The position numbers and the translations under genes are program-made. The notes under the pieces were generated by a model. The model did not search any database, had not been told where the DNA came from, and saw nothing but the letters and a program-made list of their open reading frames with translations. This document shows, one piece after another, positions 26,663-36,852 of a DNA stretch of 64,000 bases (the stretch's first letter is position 1; every line of letters begins with the position of its first letter). Location of the stretch: contig CAVZJO010000006.1 of the NCBI GenBank assembly GCA_963775635.1, positions 115,091-179,090 of the forward strand. The letters are read 5' to 3'. This DNA comes from JALORV01 sp963775635 (GTDB taxonomy: Bacteria; Pseudomonadota; Gammaproteobacteria; Burkholderiales; Burkholderiaceae_F).

Positions 26663-27175
26663 TCACGACTGAAGGTCGTACAGCATGCACGTGGTGGTCC
26701 CGTGCGAATACAGGCGGCCTTCGGCGTCGACGAGCCTGCCCTCGGCAGTGGCCATGCGGCGGCCGCTTGCGATGACCTTGCCCTCGGCACGCACCGGCCC
26801 CGTCTTGTCGGTCAGCGCGCGCACGCAGTGGATCTTGAACTCGAGCGTCGTGTAGGCACGTCCCACCTCGCATAGCGTCTGCACCGCGCACGCCATGGCT
26901 GAGTCGAGCAGCGTGGCGTGATAGCCCCCATGCACGGTTGCAATCGGGTTGTAGTGGGCGAACGCGGGAAGACCCTGGAAAACGGCGCGACCTTCAGCGA
27001 CCTCGAGCAGGTAGAAATCGAGCGTATGCGTGATCGGCGGATCCGGGATCGTGCCGTCGACAATGCCCTGTAGGAATGCGTAGCCACTCAGCGTGCGCGC
27101 GTGGGCCGAGTCAACCAGCCCCGGTTTTGCTGTTCGCGCGCGCAGCTGCTCCATTTGCTGTTGCCAGGGATGCAT
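26663..27175 (-). CDS. PaaI-type hotdog thioesterase
   Basis: A 170-residue hotdog-fold acyl-CoA thioesterase: 'NPIATVHGGYHATLLDSAMACAVQT' carries the HGG helix with the catalytic Asp, and 'TTLEFKIHCVRALTDKTGPVRAEGKV' is the typical beta-sheet region. The ATG at 27175 has CCGGAGAG upstream. Ends eight bases before the start of the ASCH-GNAT gene, so co-transcribed. Likely hydrolyses an acyl-CoA in the cytosol; substrate unknown. A second, shorter relative is at 32929-33381. Confidence 0.88.
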   Translation of the reverse strand: MHPWQQQMEQLRARTAKPGLVDSAHARTLSGYAFLQGIVDGTIPDPPITHTLDFYLLEVAEGRAVFQGLPAFAHYNPIATVHGGYHATLLDSAMACAVQTLCEVGRAYTTLEFKIHCVRALTDKTGPVRAEGKVIASGRRMATAEGRLVDAEGRLYSHGTTTCMLYDLQS

Positions 27176-27317
27176 GCGGCTCTCCGGAATTCGGACGGCC
27201 GCAATCTTCGCATGGGCGGCGAAGACCTCCCGCATTCGGCGGTTGCATTGCACTCGACACGGACGCTCGCCGGACCTTTGGTTGGCGCACGTCCGAGATT
27301 CCCGACGGGTCGACTGT

Positions 27318-30300
27318 CTAGGCCTGTTGGATTTTCTCCGCCGCGGCGGCGTCGGCCTTCGCCGCCCGTGCGAACAGCCTTTTCACGACGACGAAGAAGA
27401 GTGGCACGAACAGCAGGCCGAGGAACGTCGCCGCGACCATGCCACCGAAGACGCCGGTGCCAATCGCGTTCTGGCTGCCAGACCCAGCGCCGCTGGCAAG
27501 CGCGAGCGGCAGGACGCCACCGCCGAAGGCGAGCGAGGTCATCAGGATCGGTCGCAACCTCAGACGCACCGCTTCCAGCGTCGCCGGCACCAGTCCGACG
27601 CCTGCGGCGATCTGCGCCTGCGCGAACTGGATGATCAAAATCGCGTTCTTCGCCGAGAGCCCGATCGTGGTCAGCAATCCGACCTGAAAGTAGACGTCAT
27701 CGGAAAGTCCGCGGCCGGTCGCCGCCAGCAAGGCGCCGAGCACGCCCAACGGAACGATCAGAAGCACAGCAAACGGAATCGACCAGCTTTCGTAGAGCGC
27801 CGCGAGGCACAGGAACACGACAAGGATCGACAGCCCGTAGAGCAGCGGCGCCTGCGCGCCCGACGAGTCGCTCTTCGTACGACAGACCGGTCCACGCGAT
27901 GCCGAATCCGGGCGGCAGCTGCTCCACCAGTCGTTCCATCGCTGCCATCGCTTCGCCGGAACTGCGGCCCGGTGCCGCCTGCCCCTGGATCTCGACCGCG
28001 GGTGAGCCGTTGAAACGTTCGAGCCGCGGCGAGCCGAAACTCCAGCGGCCGCGCGCGAACATCGAAAACGGCACCATGTCGCCCTGCGCGTTGCGCACGT
28101 ACCATTTGTCGAGGTCCTCGGGAACCATGCGGTACGGCGCATCGGCCTGCAGGTAGACCTTCTTCACGCGGCCCTTGTCGATGAAGTCGTTCACGTAGGC
28201 GCTGCCCCAGGCTGCGGCGAGCGTGGCGTTGACGTCGGCCATCGACAGCCCCAGCGCACCGGCTTGAACCGTGTCGACGTCGACGCTGAACTGCGGCGTG
28301 TCTTCCTGCCCGTTCGGCCGCACCGCGACCAGCACCGGATCCTTCGCCGCGAGCCCCAGCAGCTGGTTGCGCGCAGCGATCAGCGCCTCGTGCCCGGCGC
28401 CTGCGCGGTCCTGCAGGTACAGGTCGAATCCGTTCGCGACGCCCAGTTCGAGCACCGCCGGCGGCGCGAACGCGAACACCATGGCGTCGCGCAGCTTGGA
28501 AAACGCCGCCATTGCGCGGCCGGCGACCGCCTGCACGGTGTTGCGCGCGCCCGGTCGCTCCTTCCAGTCCTTGAGCCGCACGAAAGCGATGCCGGCATTC
28601 TGGCCGCTGCCGGAGAACGAAAAGCCCGCCACGGTGAACAGCGCCTGCACCGCCTCCTTTTCGTCCTGCAGAAAGTGCCGCTCCGCCTCGCGTAGGACCG
28701 CAAGCGTGCGCTCCTGCGTTGCCCCGGCCGGAAGAATGACCTGCGCAAACAGGATCCCCTGATCTTCATCGGGCAGGAAGGACGTCGGCAGCCGCAGCAG
28801 CAGGAATGCGCCGAGCGCGATCATCACGGCGTAAGCCGCGAGCCAGCGCCCGGTGGAATGCAGCATCCGCCCGACGATGCGCTGATACAGGCTGCTGCCC
28901 CGGTCGAAGAAGCGATTGAACCACCCGAAGAATCCGGTCGTTGCGCCGTGCGACCCCTTTTCCAGCGGTGTGAGCAGCGTGGCGCAAAGCGCCGGCGAAA
29001 GGATCAGCGCCACCACGACCGAAAGCGCCATCGAGGACGCCATCGTGATCGAGAACTGGCGGTAGATGACGCCGGTGGAGCCGCCGAAGAACGCCATCGG
29101 GATGAACACCGCGGCGAGGACCAGCGCGATGCCGACCAGTGCACCTGTGATCTGGCCCATCGACTTGCGTGTGGCCTCTTTCGGCGAGAGGCCCTCTTCG
29201 CTCATCAGGCGTTCGACGTTTTCGACGACGACGATCGCATCGTCGACCAGCAGGCCGATGGCCAGCACGACACCGAACATCGTCAGCACGTTGATCGAGA
29301 AGCCGAACGCCAGCATCACGGCGAACGTGCCGAGCAGCACGACCGGGACCGCGATCGCCGGGATCAGCGTGGCCCGCAGGTTCTGCAGGAAGATATACAT
29401 CACCAGGAAGACCAGCACGAACGCCTCGATCAGCGTCTTGACCACTTCTTCGATCGACAGGCGGATGAACGGCGTCGTGTCGTAGGCGATCACCGACTTG
29501 AGGCCGGGCGGGAAGAAGCGCTCGAGGTCCGCGACCTTGGCCTTGACCGCATCGGCCGTCGACAGCGCATTCGCACCGGTGGCGAGACGTACGGCCAGAC
29601 CGGAAGACGGATTGCCGTTGTAAAACGAAACGGTGTTGTAGTTTTCGCCGCCGAGTTCGACGCGTGCGACGTCGCGCAGGCGAACCGTCGCGCCCGACGG
29701 TCCGGTGCGCAGGACGATGGCCTCGAACTGCGCCGGCGTCTGCAGGCGGCCCTGCGCCGAAATCGTGGCGTTCAGTCGCTGGCCCGGTATCGCGGGCAGG
29801 CCCCCGAGCTGGCCGGCCGCGATCTGTGCGTTCTGCGCGCGGATCGCGGCCGCCACATCGCCGGGCGTGAGCTTGTAGTTGATCAGCTTGTTCGGGTCGA
29901 GCCAGATGCGCATCGCGTACTGGGACCCGAACAGCGTCAGCTCGCCGACTCCGGGCACACGGCTCACCGGATCGAGCACATTGGCCGCCACGTAGTCGGC
30001 GATGTCGGTACGGTTCATCGAACCGTCTTCCGAGACGAATCCGACGACCATGATGAAGTTGCGCACCGACTTCGTGACAGTGACGCCCTGCTGCTGCACT
30101 TCCTGCGGCAGCTGCGACTCGGCCAGCTTGAGCTTGTTCTGCACCTGCACCTGTGCGATGTCGGGGTTGACCGCGGCATCGAAGGTGAGCGTGATCGTCG
30201 CCGAACCGGCGCCGTCGCTGGTCGACGCGATGTAACGCAGTCCGTCGAGACCGGTCATCCGCTGCTCGATGATCTGCGTCACCGTGTCCTCGAGGGTCTT

Positions 30301-30462
30301 CGCCGAGGCGCCAGGGTACGTGGCGTTAATGGTGATCGTCGGCGGCGCGATGCTCGGGTACTGGGCAATCGGCAGGCGGACGATCGACAGCGCACCGGCC
30401 AGCATGATCACCAGCGCAATGACCCACGCGAAGATCGGCCGATCGATGAAGAAGTGCGACAT
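27318..30462 (-). pseudogene. RND multidrug efflux permease (AcrB/MexF type), one frameshift
   Basis: A HAE1-family inner-membrane pump of about 1047 residues. The N-terminus MSHFFIDRPIFAWVIALVIM, 'IAQYPSIAPPTITINATYPGASA', and 'FGVVLAIGLLVDDAIVVVENVER', which holds the proton-relay aspartates, are all present. Near 27870 one extra base breaks the frame after 'WTGLSYEERL'; in the next frame the sequence resumes as SGAQAPLLYGLSILVVFLCLA and runs through the last helices to a stop at 27318. Removing one base restores the whole protein. Partner adaptor lies 33 bp upstream at 30496-31692. No outer membrane channel gene follows. Confidence 0.9.
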
Positions 30463-30495
30463 GCGAGTGTGTCCGCCGGGTCTGTGCCGATCCGG

Positions 30496-31692
30496 TCAGG
30501 AACGCGGCGACTTTTCGGACGCCTGCGCCGGCGTCGAGGTCGGCGGAGCGGGCTCGTTCGCTCTGCCGGCTTCGACCGGCTGCACCGCCGTGCCGGGCCG
30601 GGCGCGCTGCAGCCCCTCGACGATGACGCGATCACCCGCGCGCAGGCCGGAATCGACCAGCCAGTCGCTGCCGATCGTGCGGGTAACTTTCAACGGGCGC
30701 GACTCGACATTGCCGTCCGCGCCGACCACCATCGCGACGGCCTGCCCCTTGGGATCCCGCGTCACCGCCTGCTGCGGCACCAGGATCGCGTTCTCGCGCA
30801 GTCCTTCCTCCAGTGCCGTCCGCACGTACATGTTCGGCAACAGCAGGCCATCCGGGTTAGGAAAGAGCGCACGCAGCGTGATCGCACCAGTAGATGCATC
30901 GACCGTGACGTCGGAGAACTGCAGGGTGCCCTCGAGAGGATAGTTCGTGCCGTCCTCGAGTTGCAGCGTCACGCGTGCCGCATCCTCGCGCGCCCGCTTC
31001 AGTTCCCCGCTGGCCATCGCACGCCTCAAGCGCAGTGCTTCGGTGGACGACTGGGTAATGTCGACGTACATCGGATTCATCTGCTGGATCGTGGCGAGCG
31101 GCGTCGGCTGGTTCGCGGTGACCAGCGCACCCGCGGTCACTGCCGACTTGCCGATGCGGCCCGCGATCGGCGCGACCACATTGGTGTAGGCCAGATTGAT
31201 GCGCGCCGCCTGGGTGGCGGCCTTCGCCGCTGCGAGATCCGCCTCGTTCTGCCGCAGCGTCGTCACGGCATCGTCATACGCCTGCTGGCTCACGAACTTG
31301 ATCGCGACCAGTTCCTTGTTGCGCTCCACGTTGCGTTGGGCAGTTTGAACGGCCGCCTCGGTCTTCGCGATCGCAGCCCGCGCGCTGTCGTAGGCCGCTT
31401 GGTAGGTCGACGGATCCAGCCGGTACAGCACGCTGCCCGCCTTGACCTCGGCCCCTTCGGTGAAGGCGCGTGACTGGATGATGCCGGTGACCTGTGGCCG
31501 CACTTCGGCGATGAGCGTCGGTGCGGTGCGACCAGGCAGAAGGGTCTTGAGCACGACGTTCTGCGGCTTCAGCGTCAGCACGGTGACCTGCGGCGCTGCG
31601 CGCACGGAATCCGGTGCCTTGGAGCGATCGCATCCTGTCACGGCCACGGCCGCGGCAAAGAGATGGACCGACAGCGCGGCGGCACGAAGCAT
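30496..31692 (-). CDS. RND efflux periplasmic adaptor lipoprotein
   Basis: A 398-residue membrane fusion protein. The leader ends AVAVTG-C21, a lipobox, so it is probably anchored to the inner membrane. 'AEVRPQVTGIIQSRAFTEGAEVKAGSVLYRLDP' is the first half of the lipoyl domain, the alpha-hairpin coiled coil covers about residues 100-165, and 'TNVVAPIAGRIGKSAVTAGALV' is the second half. It links the RND permease to an outer membrane channel. The Pro/Ser-rich C-terminus (about 370-398) is low complexity. First gene of the two-gene efflux unit, starting 55 bp after the liuA stop. Confidence 0.92.
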   Translation of the reverse strand: MLRAAALSVHLFAAAVAVTGCDRSKAPDSVRAAPQVTVLTLKPQNVVLKTLLPGRTAPTLIAEVRPQVTGIIQSRAFTEGAEVKAGSVLYRLDPSTYQAAYDSARAAIAKTEAAVQTAQRNVERNKELVAIKFVSQQAYDDAVTTLRQNEADLAAAKAATQAARINLAYTNVVAPIAGRIGKSAVTAGALVTANQPTPLATIQQMNPMYVDITQSSTEALRLRRAMASGELKRAREDAARVTLQLEDGTNYPLEGTLQFSDVTVDASTGAITLRALFPNPDGLLLPNMYVRTALEEGLRENAILVPQQAVTRDPKGQAVAMVVGADGNVESRPLKVTRTIGSDWLVDSGLRAGDRVIVEGLQRARPGTAVQPVEAGRANEPAPPTSTPAQASEKSPRS

Positions 31693-31747
31693 GATTGATG
31701 CTATCAGGTCATTGCACCCCGAATGGGGTCCGGCCGCGATTGACGAG

Positions 31748-32926
31748 CTACATGGTCTCGGAGAAAAGCTCGCGGCCGATCAGCATCCGGCGGATTTCCG
31801 ACGTCCCGGCGCCGATCTCGTAGAGCTTGGCATCCCGCCATAGGCGGCCAGTCGGATAGTCGTTGATGTAGCCGTTACCGCCGAGTGCCTGGATCGCTTC
31901 GCCGGCCATCCACGTGGCCTTCTCGGAAGAGAATAGGATTGCGCCGGCGGCGTCCTTGCGGATGTTGCGCACGGTCGCCGGCGTGGCACGGTCGCAGGCA
32001 CGACCGACCTCGTAGACGTACGCACGACTTGCCATCAGCGTCGTGTACATGTCGGCCAGTTTGCCCTGCATCAACTGGAATTCGCCGATCGACTGCCCGA
32101 ACTGCTGCCGATCGTGGACGTACGGCAGGACTGCATCCATACACGCGGCCATGATGCCAAGCGGTCCGCCCGACAGCACTGCGCGCTCGAAGTCGAGCCC
32201 GCTCATCAGCACCTTGGCGCCACCGCCTTCCTCTCCTAGTACATTTTCCGCCGGCACCTCGACGTTCTCGAACACCAGTTCGCCGGTGTGCGAGCCGCGC
32301 ATGCCGAGCTTGTCGAGTTTCTGCGCGACCGAGAAGCCCTTCATGCCTTTCTCGACGATGAAGGTCGTCATGCCGCGCGCGCCCATTTGCGGATCGGTCT
32401 TGGCGTAGACGACCAAGGTGTCACAGTCCGGCCCATTGGTGATCCACATCTTGGTGCCGTTGAGCAGGTAGCGGTCGCCTTTGAAGTCGGCGCGTAGCTT
32501 CATGCTGACGACGTCCGAACCGGCGTTCGGTTCGCTCATCGCCAGCGCGCCGATGTGCTCGCCGCTGACGAGCGTCGGCAGGTACTTCGCCTTTTGCGCG
32601 GCATTGCCGTTGCGCTTGATCTGGTTGACGCACAGGTTCGAGTGAGCGCCGTAGGACAGTCCCACCGACGCGCTCGCGCGCGAGATCTCCTCCATCGCAA
32701 CGATGTGCGCCAGATACCCGAGCGCCGCGCCGCCGTACTCCTCCTCGACCGTGATGCCGAGCACGCCCAGCGAGCCGAGCTTGCGCCACAGGTCCATCGG
32801 GAACTGGTCGCTGCGATCGATCTCGGCTGCGCGGGGTGCTATCTCCGCCTGCGAGAAGTCGTGGACAGCATCGCGTAGCGCATCGATGTCCTCACCGAGT
32901 TCGAACTTCAGGCCGGGCAATTCCAT
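31748..32926 (-). CDS. liuA: Isovaleryl-CoA dehydrogenase
   Basis: A 392-residue acyl-CoA dehydrogenase: 'SYGAHSNLCVNQIKRNG', 'ALAMSEPNAGSDVVSMK', 'YLLNGTKMWITNGPDCD' and 'QALGGNGYINDYPTGRLWRDAKLYEIGAGTSEIRR'. The Glu in 'GLDFERAVLSGGPLG' is at the position of the isovaleryl-CoA dehydrogenase base, and the usual C-terminal Glu is Gly (YEIGAGT), which together mark the IVD subfamily. It oxidises isovaleryl-CoA to 3-methylcrotonyl-CoA, substrate of LiuBD. It starts 2 nt after the thioesterase stop; both lie behind a LiuR-type operator. Confidence 0.95.
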   Translation of the reverse strand: MELPGLKFELGEDIDALRDAVHDFSQAEIAPRAAEIDRSDQFPMDLWRKLGSLGVLGITVEEEYGGAALGYLAHIVAMEEISRASASVGLSYGAHSNLCVNQIKRNGNAAQKAKYLPTLVSGEHIGALAMSEPNAGSDVVSMKLRADFKGDRYLLNGTKMWITNGPDCDTLVVYAKTDPQMGARGMTTFIVEKGMKGFSVAQKLDKLGMRGSHTGELVFENVEVPAENVLGEEGGGAKVLMSGLDFERAVLSGGPLGIMAACMDAVLPYVHDRQQFGQSIGEFQLMQGKLADMYTTLMASRAYVYEVGRACDRATPATVRNIRKDAAGAILFSSEKATWMAGEAIQALGGNGYINDYPTGRLWRDAKLYEIGAGTSEIRRMLIGRELFSETM

Positions 32927-32928
32927 CG

Positions 32929-33381
32929 CTATATCCTTTCGTCCGAGACGCCGTGCATCACCATCAGCGTCTGCTGCATCGTGGCGACCCGGGTCCTGCG
33001 GTCGCCACGGACAGCGACCACATCGGCGCGCACGACCGACAGCGTGCGACCAGGCTTCAGCACTTCGCCGGTGGCGATCAGCAGCTCGCCGATCGCGGGT
33101 GCCAGCATGTTGATCTTGTACTCGACGGTCAGCACGCTGGCATCGGCCGGCATCAGCGAGAACGCTGCATAGCCGCCCGCACTGTCGGCGATCATGCCGA
33201 CCACGCCGCCATGAACGTAACCGTGCTGCTGCGTGAGTTCGTCCCTGACGGCGAGTTCGACGACGCAGCGGCCCGGTTCAACCACCGACACGCGCGCTCC
33301 GATCAAGCGCATGGCGGCCTGCCGCGCGAACGAATCGCGCACGCGCACCTCGAATTCCGGATTGGCGGCGACGAAAGACAC
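32929..33381 (-). CDS. PaaI family hotdog thioesterase
   Basis: A 150-residue hotdog protein with 'LTQQHGYVHGGVVGMIADSAGGYAAFSLMP' (HGG helix with catalytic Asp) and 'TVEYKINMLAPAIGELLIATGEVL'. The start is a GTG at 33381, because no ATG fits the conserved N-terminus. That GTG lies three bases from the end of repeat copy 2, whose AGG (in GACAGGTTCC) is at the distance expected for a Shine-Dalgarno. It is the first gene of the thioesterase-liuA operon, so it may recycle CoA from branched acyl-CoAs. Confidence 0.85.
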   Translation of the reverse strand: MSFVAANPEFEVRVRDSFARQAAMRLIGARVSVVEPGRCVVELAVRDELTQQHGYVHGGVVGMIADSAGGYAAFSLMPADASVLTVEYKINMLAPAIGELLIATGEVLKPGRTLSVVRADVVAVRGDRRTRVATMQQTLMVMHGVSDERI

Positions 33382-33383
33382 TG

Positions 33384-33655
33384 GGAACCTGTCTCAGAAC
33401 CCCCGGTGGTCGCGGCGGGGTCGCATGGGGTGCCGGGCTAGGCGTGGCGAGGGGACCATTGCGCGTGCAAGGACCCGAGCCGCAACAACGCCATGCGCCC
33501 CATGCGGCCCCGCCCCGCCGGGTTGCCACGATAACCCGGCGTCTGCGGCGTTGGCCGGCTCGGCCGTAGGCCCAGCTACTGTCCTTCGCCAGCCGCCTTG
33601 CATACGCCGGCTTCTCTTGGCAACGCGATCCATCGGGGATTCTGAGACAGGTTCC
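33384..33655 (+). repeat. Structured interspersed repeat, copy 2
   Basis: 272 bp with 14-bp perfect ends GGAACCTGTCTCAG and CTGAGACAGGTTCC; the inverted match extends to 24 of 26 positions. Compared with copies 1 and 3 the eighth position is G instead of A on the left and C instead of T on the right, so pairing is kept. Arm II is closed by GTTGCCA (33522-33528) and TGGCAAC (33618-33624). It sits between a LiuR-type operator (33711-33728) and the first codon of the thioesterase-liuA operon, so it would be transcribed in that operon's leader. Confidence 0.85.
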
Positions 33656-33710
33656 AAGCGCGCGGGCGTTCAGGCGCGGGCGACCCGCGAACCGGGGACT
33701 CTACGGCGAG

Positions 33711-33728
33711 GTTGACGTTAACGTCAAC
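33711..33728. promoter_or_regulatory. 18-bp palindromic operator, LiuR-type (MerR family)
   Basis: GTTGACGTTAACGTCAAC is a perfect 18-bp palindrome. Its 16-bp core TTGACGTTAACGTCAA recurs exactly at 37896-37911 beside the merR-type gene. Both lie upstream of genes expected under LiuR control: this one precedes the minus-strand thioesterase-liuA operon, although 330 bp and repeat copy 2 separate it from the first codon. The sequence agrees with my memory of LiuR motifs in proteobacteria. Confidence 0.8.
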
Positions 33729-33743
33729 TTACGCGTGACCGGA

Positions 33744-34172
33744 CTACGGGACCGCGCGGCCGTCGGCAAGCCGCAGCGTTCCCCGGACCAGCCGATAGAC
33801 GACCCAGAACCAGACGAGCGCGATCGCGAGCCCGCCGACGATGGCACCGCCGAGGAGTTCCCACGGCACTCGCACGACATCGGTGGACTTCGCGACGCGA
33901 CCCATTTCGATGGCCGAAGGCAGCACCAACGCCACGAGACAGCCGATCGCGGCGGCGAAGCAAACGACCCACCACCAGAACGTGCGGATCAACCACGAGT
34001 AGTGTGAGGCGAGGAAAGTCGGTTCGACATCGCCGCGCTTGACGTACGCAAAGATCAGTCCGATCGCAGCGGGCCAGAACATCACCAGACCGAGCGCGTA
34101 CAGCCCGTAAGTGATGCCCAGCATGGTGAACTCGCGGGCGGGGGGGACGGCGGAGGATGGGTCGGCGGTCAT
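33744..34172 (-). CDS. DUF4870-like small membrane protein
   Basis: A 142-residue membrane protein with hydrophobic segments at about 17-45, 66-85 and 105-128. 'FLASHYSWLIRTFWWWVVCFA' resembles the H-x-R/W-LIRTFW segment of DUF4870 (Tic20-like) proteins, whose role is unknown. The ATG at 34172 was chosen; no strong ribosome-binding site is visible. Its stop is only 15 bp from the operator palindrome, whose promoter would point away from it to the thioesterase-liuA side. Confidence 0.65.
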   Translation of the reverse strand: MTADPSSAVPPAREFTMLGITYGLYALGLVMFWPAAIGLIFAYVKRGDVEPTFLASHYSWLIRTFWWWVVCFAAAIGCLVALVLPSAIEMGRVAKSTDVVRVPWELLGGAIVGGLAIALVWFWVVYRLVRGTLRLADGRAVP

Positions 34173-34256
34173 GTCTGGGCGAAAGCGTTGCGCAGTGGGG
34201 TCGCGCTGCAGCCGGATCGTACCGCCGCCGGTGCCGCCGTTCGCTACGCTTCGCCG

Positions 34257-36092
34257 ATGCATCAATCCGCCGCCGCCGTCCTGAAGGAAATTTTCGGCTA
34301 CGACCACTTCCGCAGCTTCCAGCGCGAGGTGATCGATTGCGTCAGCGGTGGTGGCGATGCGCTGGTTCTGATGCCCACCGGCGGCGGCAAGTCGCTCACG
34401 TACCAGATTCCCGCCCTGCTGCGGCCGGGCGTGGGTATCGTCGTTTCACCGCTGATTTCGCTGATGCAGGATCAGGTGGCGGCGCTGCAGGAACTCGGCG
34501 TTCGCGCGGCGGCACTCAATTCGGCACTGACTGCGGCCGAGGCGGCCATTGTCGAGCGGCGCATGCGCGCGGGAGAGATCGATCTGGTCTACGTCGCGCC
34601 GGAGCGTCTGCTGACGGAGCGCTGCCTGCGCCTGCTCGACGAGCTTCAGCGTACGGCGGGCGTGGCGCTGGTCGCGATCGACGAGGCTCACTGCGTGTCG
34701 CAGTGGGGCCATGACTTCCGCCCCGAGTACGGAGCGCTGGCGGTGCTGCGCGAACGCTTTTCCTCGGTGCCGCGGATCGCGCTGACCGCCACGGCCGATG
34801 CCCGGACGCGGGGCGAGATCGCCGAGCGGCTGCTGATCGATCCGCAGGTATTCGTCGCCTCGTTCGACCGCCCGAACATCCGCTACCGCGTCGTCGAGAA
34901 GCGCGACCCACGCGAACAGTTACTGCGCTTCATCCGTGACGAACACCCGGGCGAGGCTGGCATCGTGTACTGCCTCGCGCGCAACACCGTCGACGAGGTG
35001 GCGGAGTTTCTCGTTCGGCACGGCGTCGATGCACTTCCGTACCACGCCGGCTTGGACGCAGCGAGCCGCTCCGCGCATCAGGCCCGCTTCCAGCGCGACG
35101 AAGGCGGCGTGATGGTCGCGACGATCGCTTTCGGCATGGGAATCGACAAACCCGATGTGCGCTTCGTTGCGCACCTGGACATGCCGAAGAGCATCGAGGG
35201 CTACTTCCAGGAAACGGGACGCGCCGGCCGCGACGGTCTGCCGGCCGACGCCTGGATGGCCTACGGCCTGGCCGACGTGGTCCAGCAGCGTCGGCTGATC
35301 GATCACTCCGAAGCGGACGACAGCTACAAGCGGCTGTCGGGTACGAAGCTGGATGCCATGCTGGCGCTCGCCGAAGCGGGTGACTGCCGGCGGGTCAGGC
35401 TGCTGGCGTATTTCGACGAGGCGGCGAGCGCCTGCGCGCAGCATCAGCAGGCGTGCGACAACTGCGTGGCGCCGCCGGCGCTGCGCGACGCGACTGAAGA
35501 CGCCCGCAAGCTGCTGTCGACGATCTATCGCTGTCGGCAGGCCAGCGGCGTGGGCTTCGCCGCCGGGCACATCATCGATGTGCTGCGCGGCAAGGCCGGC
35601 GACAAGATCGCGCGGCATGGACACGATCGGCTGTCGACCTATGGCATCGGCACTGATGTCAACGAGGCAGAGTGGCGACTGCTGCTGCGACAACTGGTCG
35701 CGCAGCACATCGTCGAGGTCGATCACGATCACTGGAATGTGCTGGCACTGACGGAGGCGAGTCGGGCCGTGCTGCGAGGCGAACGTCGCGTCGAACTGCG
35801 CGTACAGGTGCACGAGCCGCGTCGACGCGCAAAGCGAAGGGCCGCGGCGGTCGATGGGCTCGATCGTGCGGCGCAGCTTCTGTTCGACCAGTTGCGCGCA
35901 TGGCGCGCCGGTGTTGCGAAGGAGCACGGCGTGCCGGCCTACGTGGTGTTTCACGACGGAACGTTGCGGGCGATCGCCGAACATCGGCCAGGGTCGCTGG
36001 AGGCGCTCGCCGGAATCTCCGGATTCGGAACCGCCAAGCTGGCGCGCTATGGCGAGGCGGTGCTGGCGGTCGTGGCCGGGGCCGGGCACTGA
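34257..36092 (+). CDS. recQ: ATP-dependent DNA helicase RecQ
   Basis: A 611-residue 3'-5' DNA helicase for recombination and fork repair. Motif 0 'GYDHFRSFQREVIDCV', Walker A 'MPTGGGKSLTYQIPALL', DEAH 'VAIDEAHCVSQWGHDFRPEY', 'ALTATAD', motif VI 'QETGRAGRDGLPADAWM'. A zinc site follows with four Cys (GDC, SAC, QAC, DNC). The RQC winged helix and a C-terminal HRDC domain ('HRPGSLEALAGISGFGTAKLARYGEAVL') complete the set. Start at 34257 gives the usual N-terminus. Confidence 0.95.
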   Translation: MHQSAAAVLKEIFGYDHFRSFQREVIDCVSGGGDALVLMPTGGGKSLTYQIPALLRPGVGIVVSPLISLMQDQVAALQELGVRAAALNSALTAAEAAIVERRMRAGEIDLVYVAPERLLTERCLRLLDELQRTAGVALVAIDEAHCVSQWGHDFRPEYGALAVLRERFSSVPRIALTATADARTRGEIAERLLIDPQVFVASFDRPNIRYRVVEKRDPREQLLRFIRDEHPGEAGIVYCLARNTVDEVAEFLVRHGVDALPYHAGLDAASRSAHQARFQRDEGGVMVATIAFGMGIDKPDVRFVAHLDMPKSIEGYFQETGRAGRDGLPADAWMAYGLADVVQQRRLIDHSEADDSYKRLSGTKLDAMLALAEAGDCRRVRLLAYFDEAASACAQHQQACDNCVAPPALRDATEDARKLLSTIYRCRQASGVGFAAGHIIDVLRGKAGDKIARHGHDRLSTYGIGTDVNEAEWRLLLRQLVAQHIVEVDHDHWNVLALTEASRAVLRGERRVELRVQVHEPRRRAKRRAAAVDGLDRAAQLLFDQLRAWRAGVAKEHGVPAYVVFHDGTLRAIAEHRPGSLEALAGISGFGTAKLARYGEAVLAVVAGAGH

Positions 36093-36196
36093 GCACTGCA
36101 GGCGTTCAAGCCGACCTAACTTCGAGAGGATTGTAGTCACGACGCGATTGGCCCGCGGCTTGACACGGGCGCTGGACTTGCTGGGAGCCATCGACA

Positions 36197-36608
36197 GTGG
36201 CTGCTTGCAGGACATCCGAGGTGGCGCGGATCCGAGTGTTTATTTTCGAGGACGACGAAGGATTTTCCGACGTCTTGCGGGCGCTGGTCGCCACCGTCCC
36301 GGGATTCGAAGTCGTCGGCTGCAGCCCCCGCGCTGACGAGGGTTTGCGCGAGTTCGGCCGGTTGGCGCCGGATCTGGTGCTGCTCGACATGCATCTGGCG
36401 CAGGGAGGCGGCTTCGAAGTGATGGAGAACCCTGCGCAGATCGGTACGACGGTCGATCAAGGTCTATGCAATCACCAGCGCCTGGAGCCGAGGGCTGCGA
36501 AGTGCCTGCCTGGATTCCGGCGCCGACGACTGCTTCGACAAGGCGGATTGTGCGACGCTGCTCGAATCAGCGCCTTACTCGGGTTCGCGCGCCGGGCCGC
36601 GCCGTTAG
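36197..36608 (+). pseudogene. Single-domain response regulator (CheY-like receiver), one frameshift
   Basis: The frame from a GTG near 36197 reads RIRVFIFEDDEGFSDVLRALV (acidic pair Glu-Asp-Asp), then 'APDLVLLDMHLAQGGGFEVMEN' with the phosphoacceptor Asp. About 36430 one extra C (aaccctg) shifts the frame. The next frame continues KVYAITSAWSRGLRSACLDSGADDCFDKAD, with the conserved Thr/Ser and Lys, and ends at a TAG at 36608. With that base removed it is a receiver of about 136 residues without output domain. No histidine kinase neighbour. A start at a later GTG (about 36237) is also possible. Confidence 0.7.
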
Positions 36609-36852
36609 AAGCGCAGGCCCGCAACCGTAATCAACGCTGGCGTGCGGGGGTATGTGCATTGCTGAACATCGAAAGGCTCGTGAACTGGACGACTGTCGGT
36701 TCGCTGTATTGCCTTACCTTCACGCGACAGTCTGAAGTTTTTATACGCGCCAGCCGTGAGGGCACACGCAGCAGCCCAATGCGCCACGGAAGTGACGGGC
36801 ATAGGACTTGCCGACTAACTGTTATTTCTTTCTGAACTCGAAAGGAGTCACC

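Noticed and set aside
28858..31473. 871-codon plus-strand frame over the RND genes
   Set aside because: Shadow frame of the RND permease and adaptor; composition is Arg/Asp/His-rich without family motifs.
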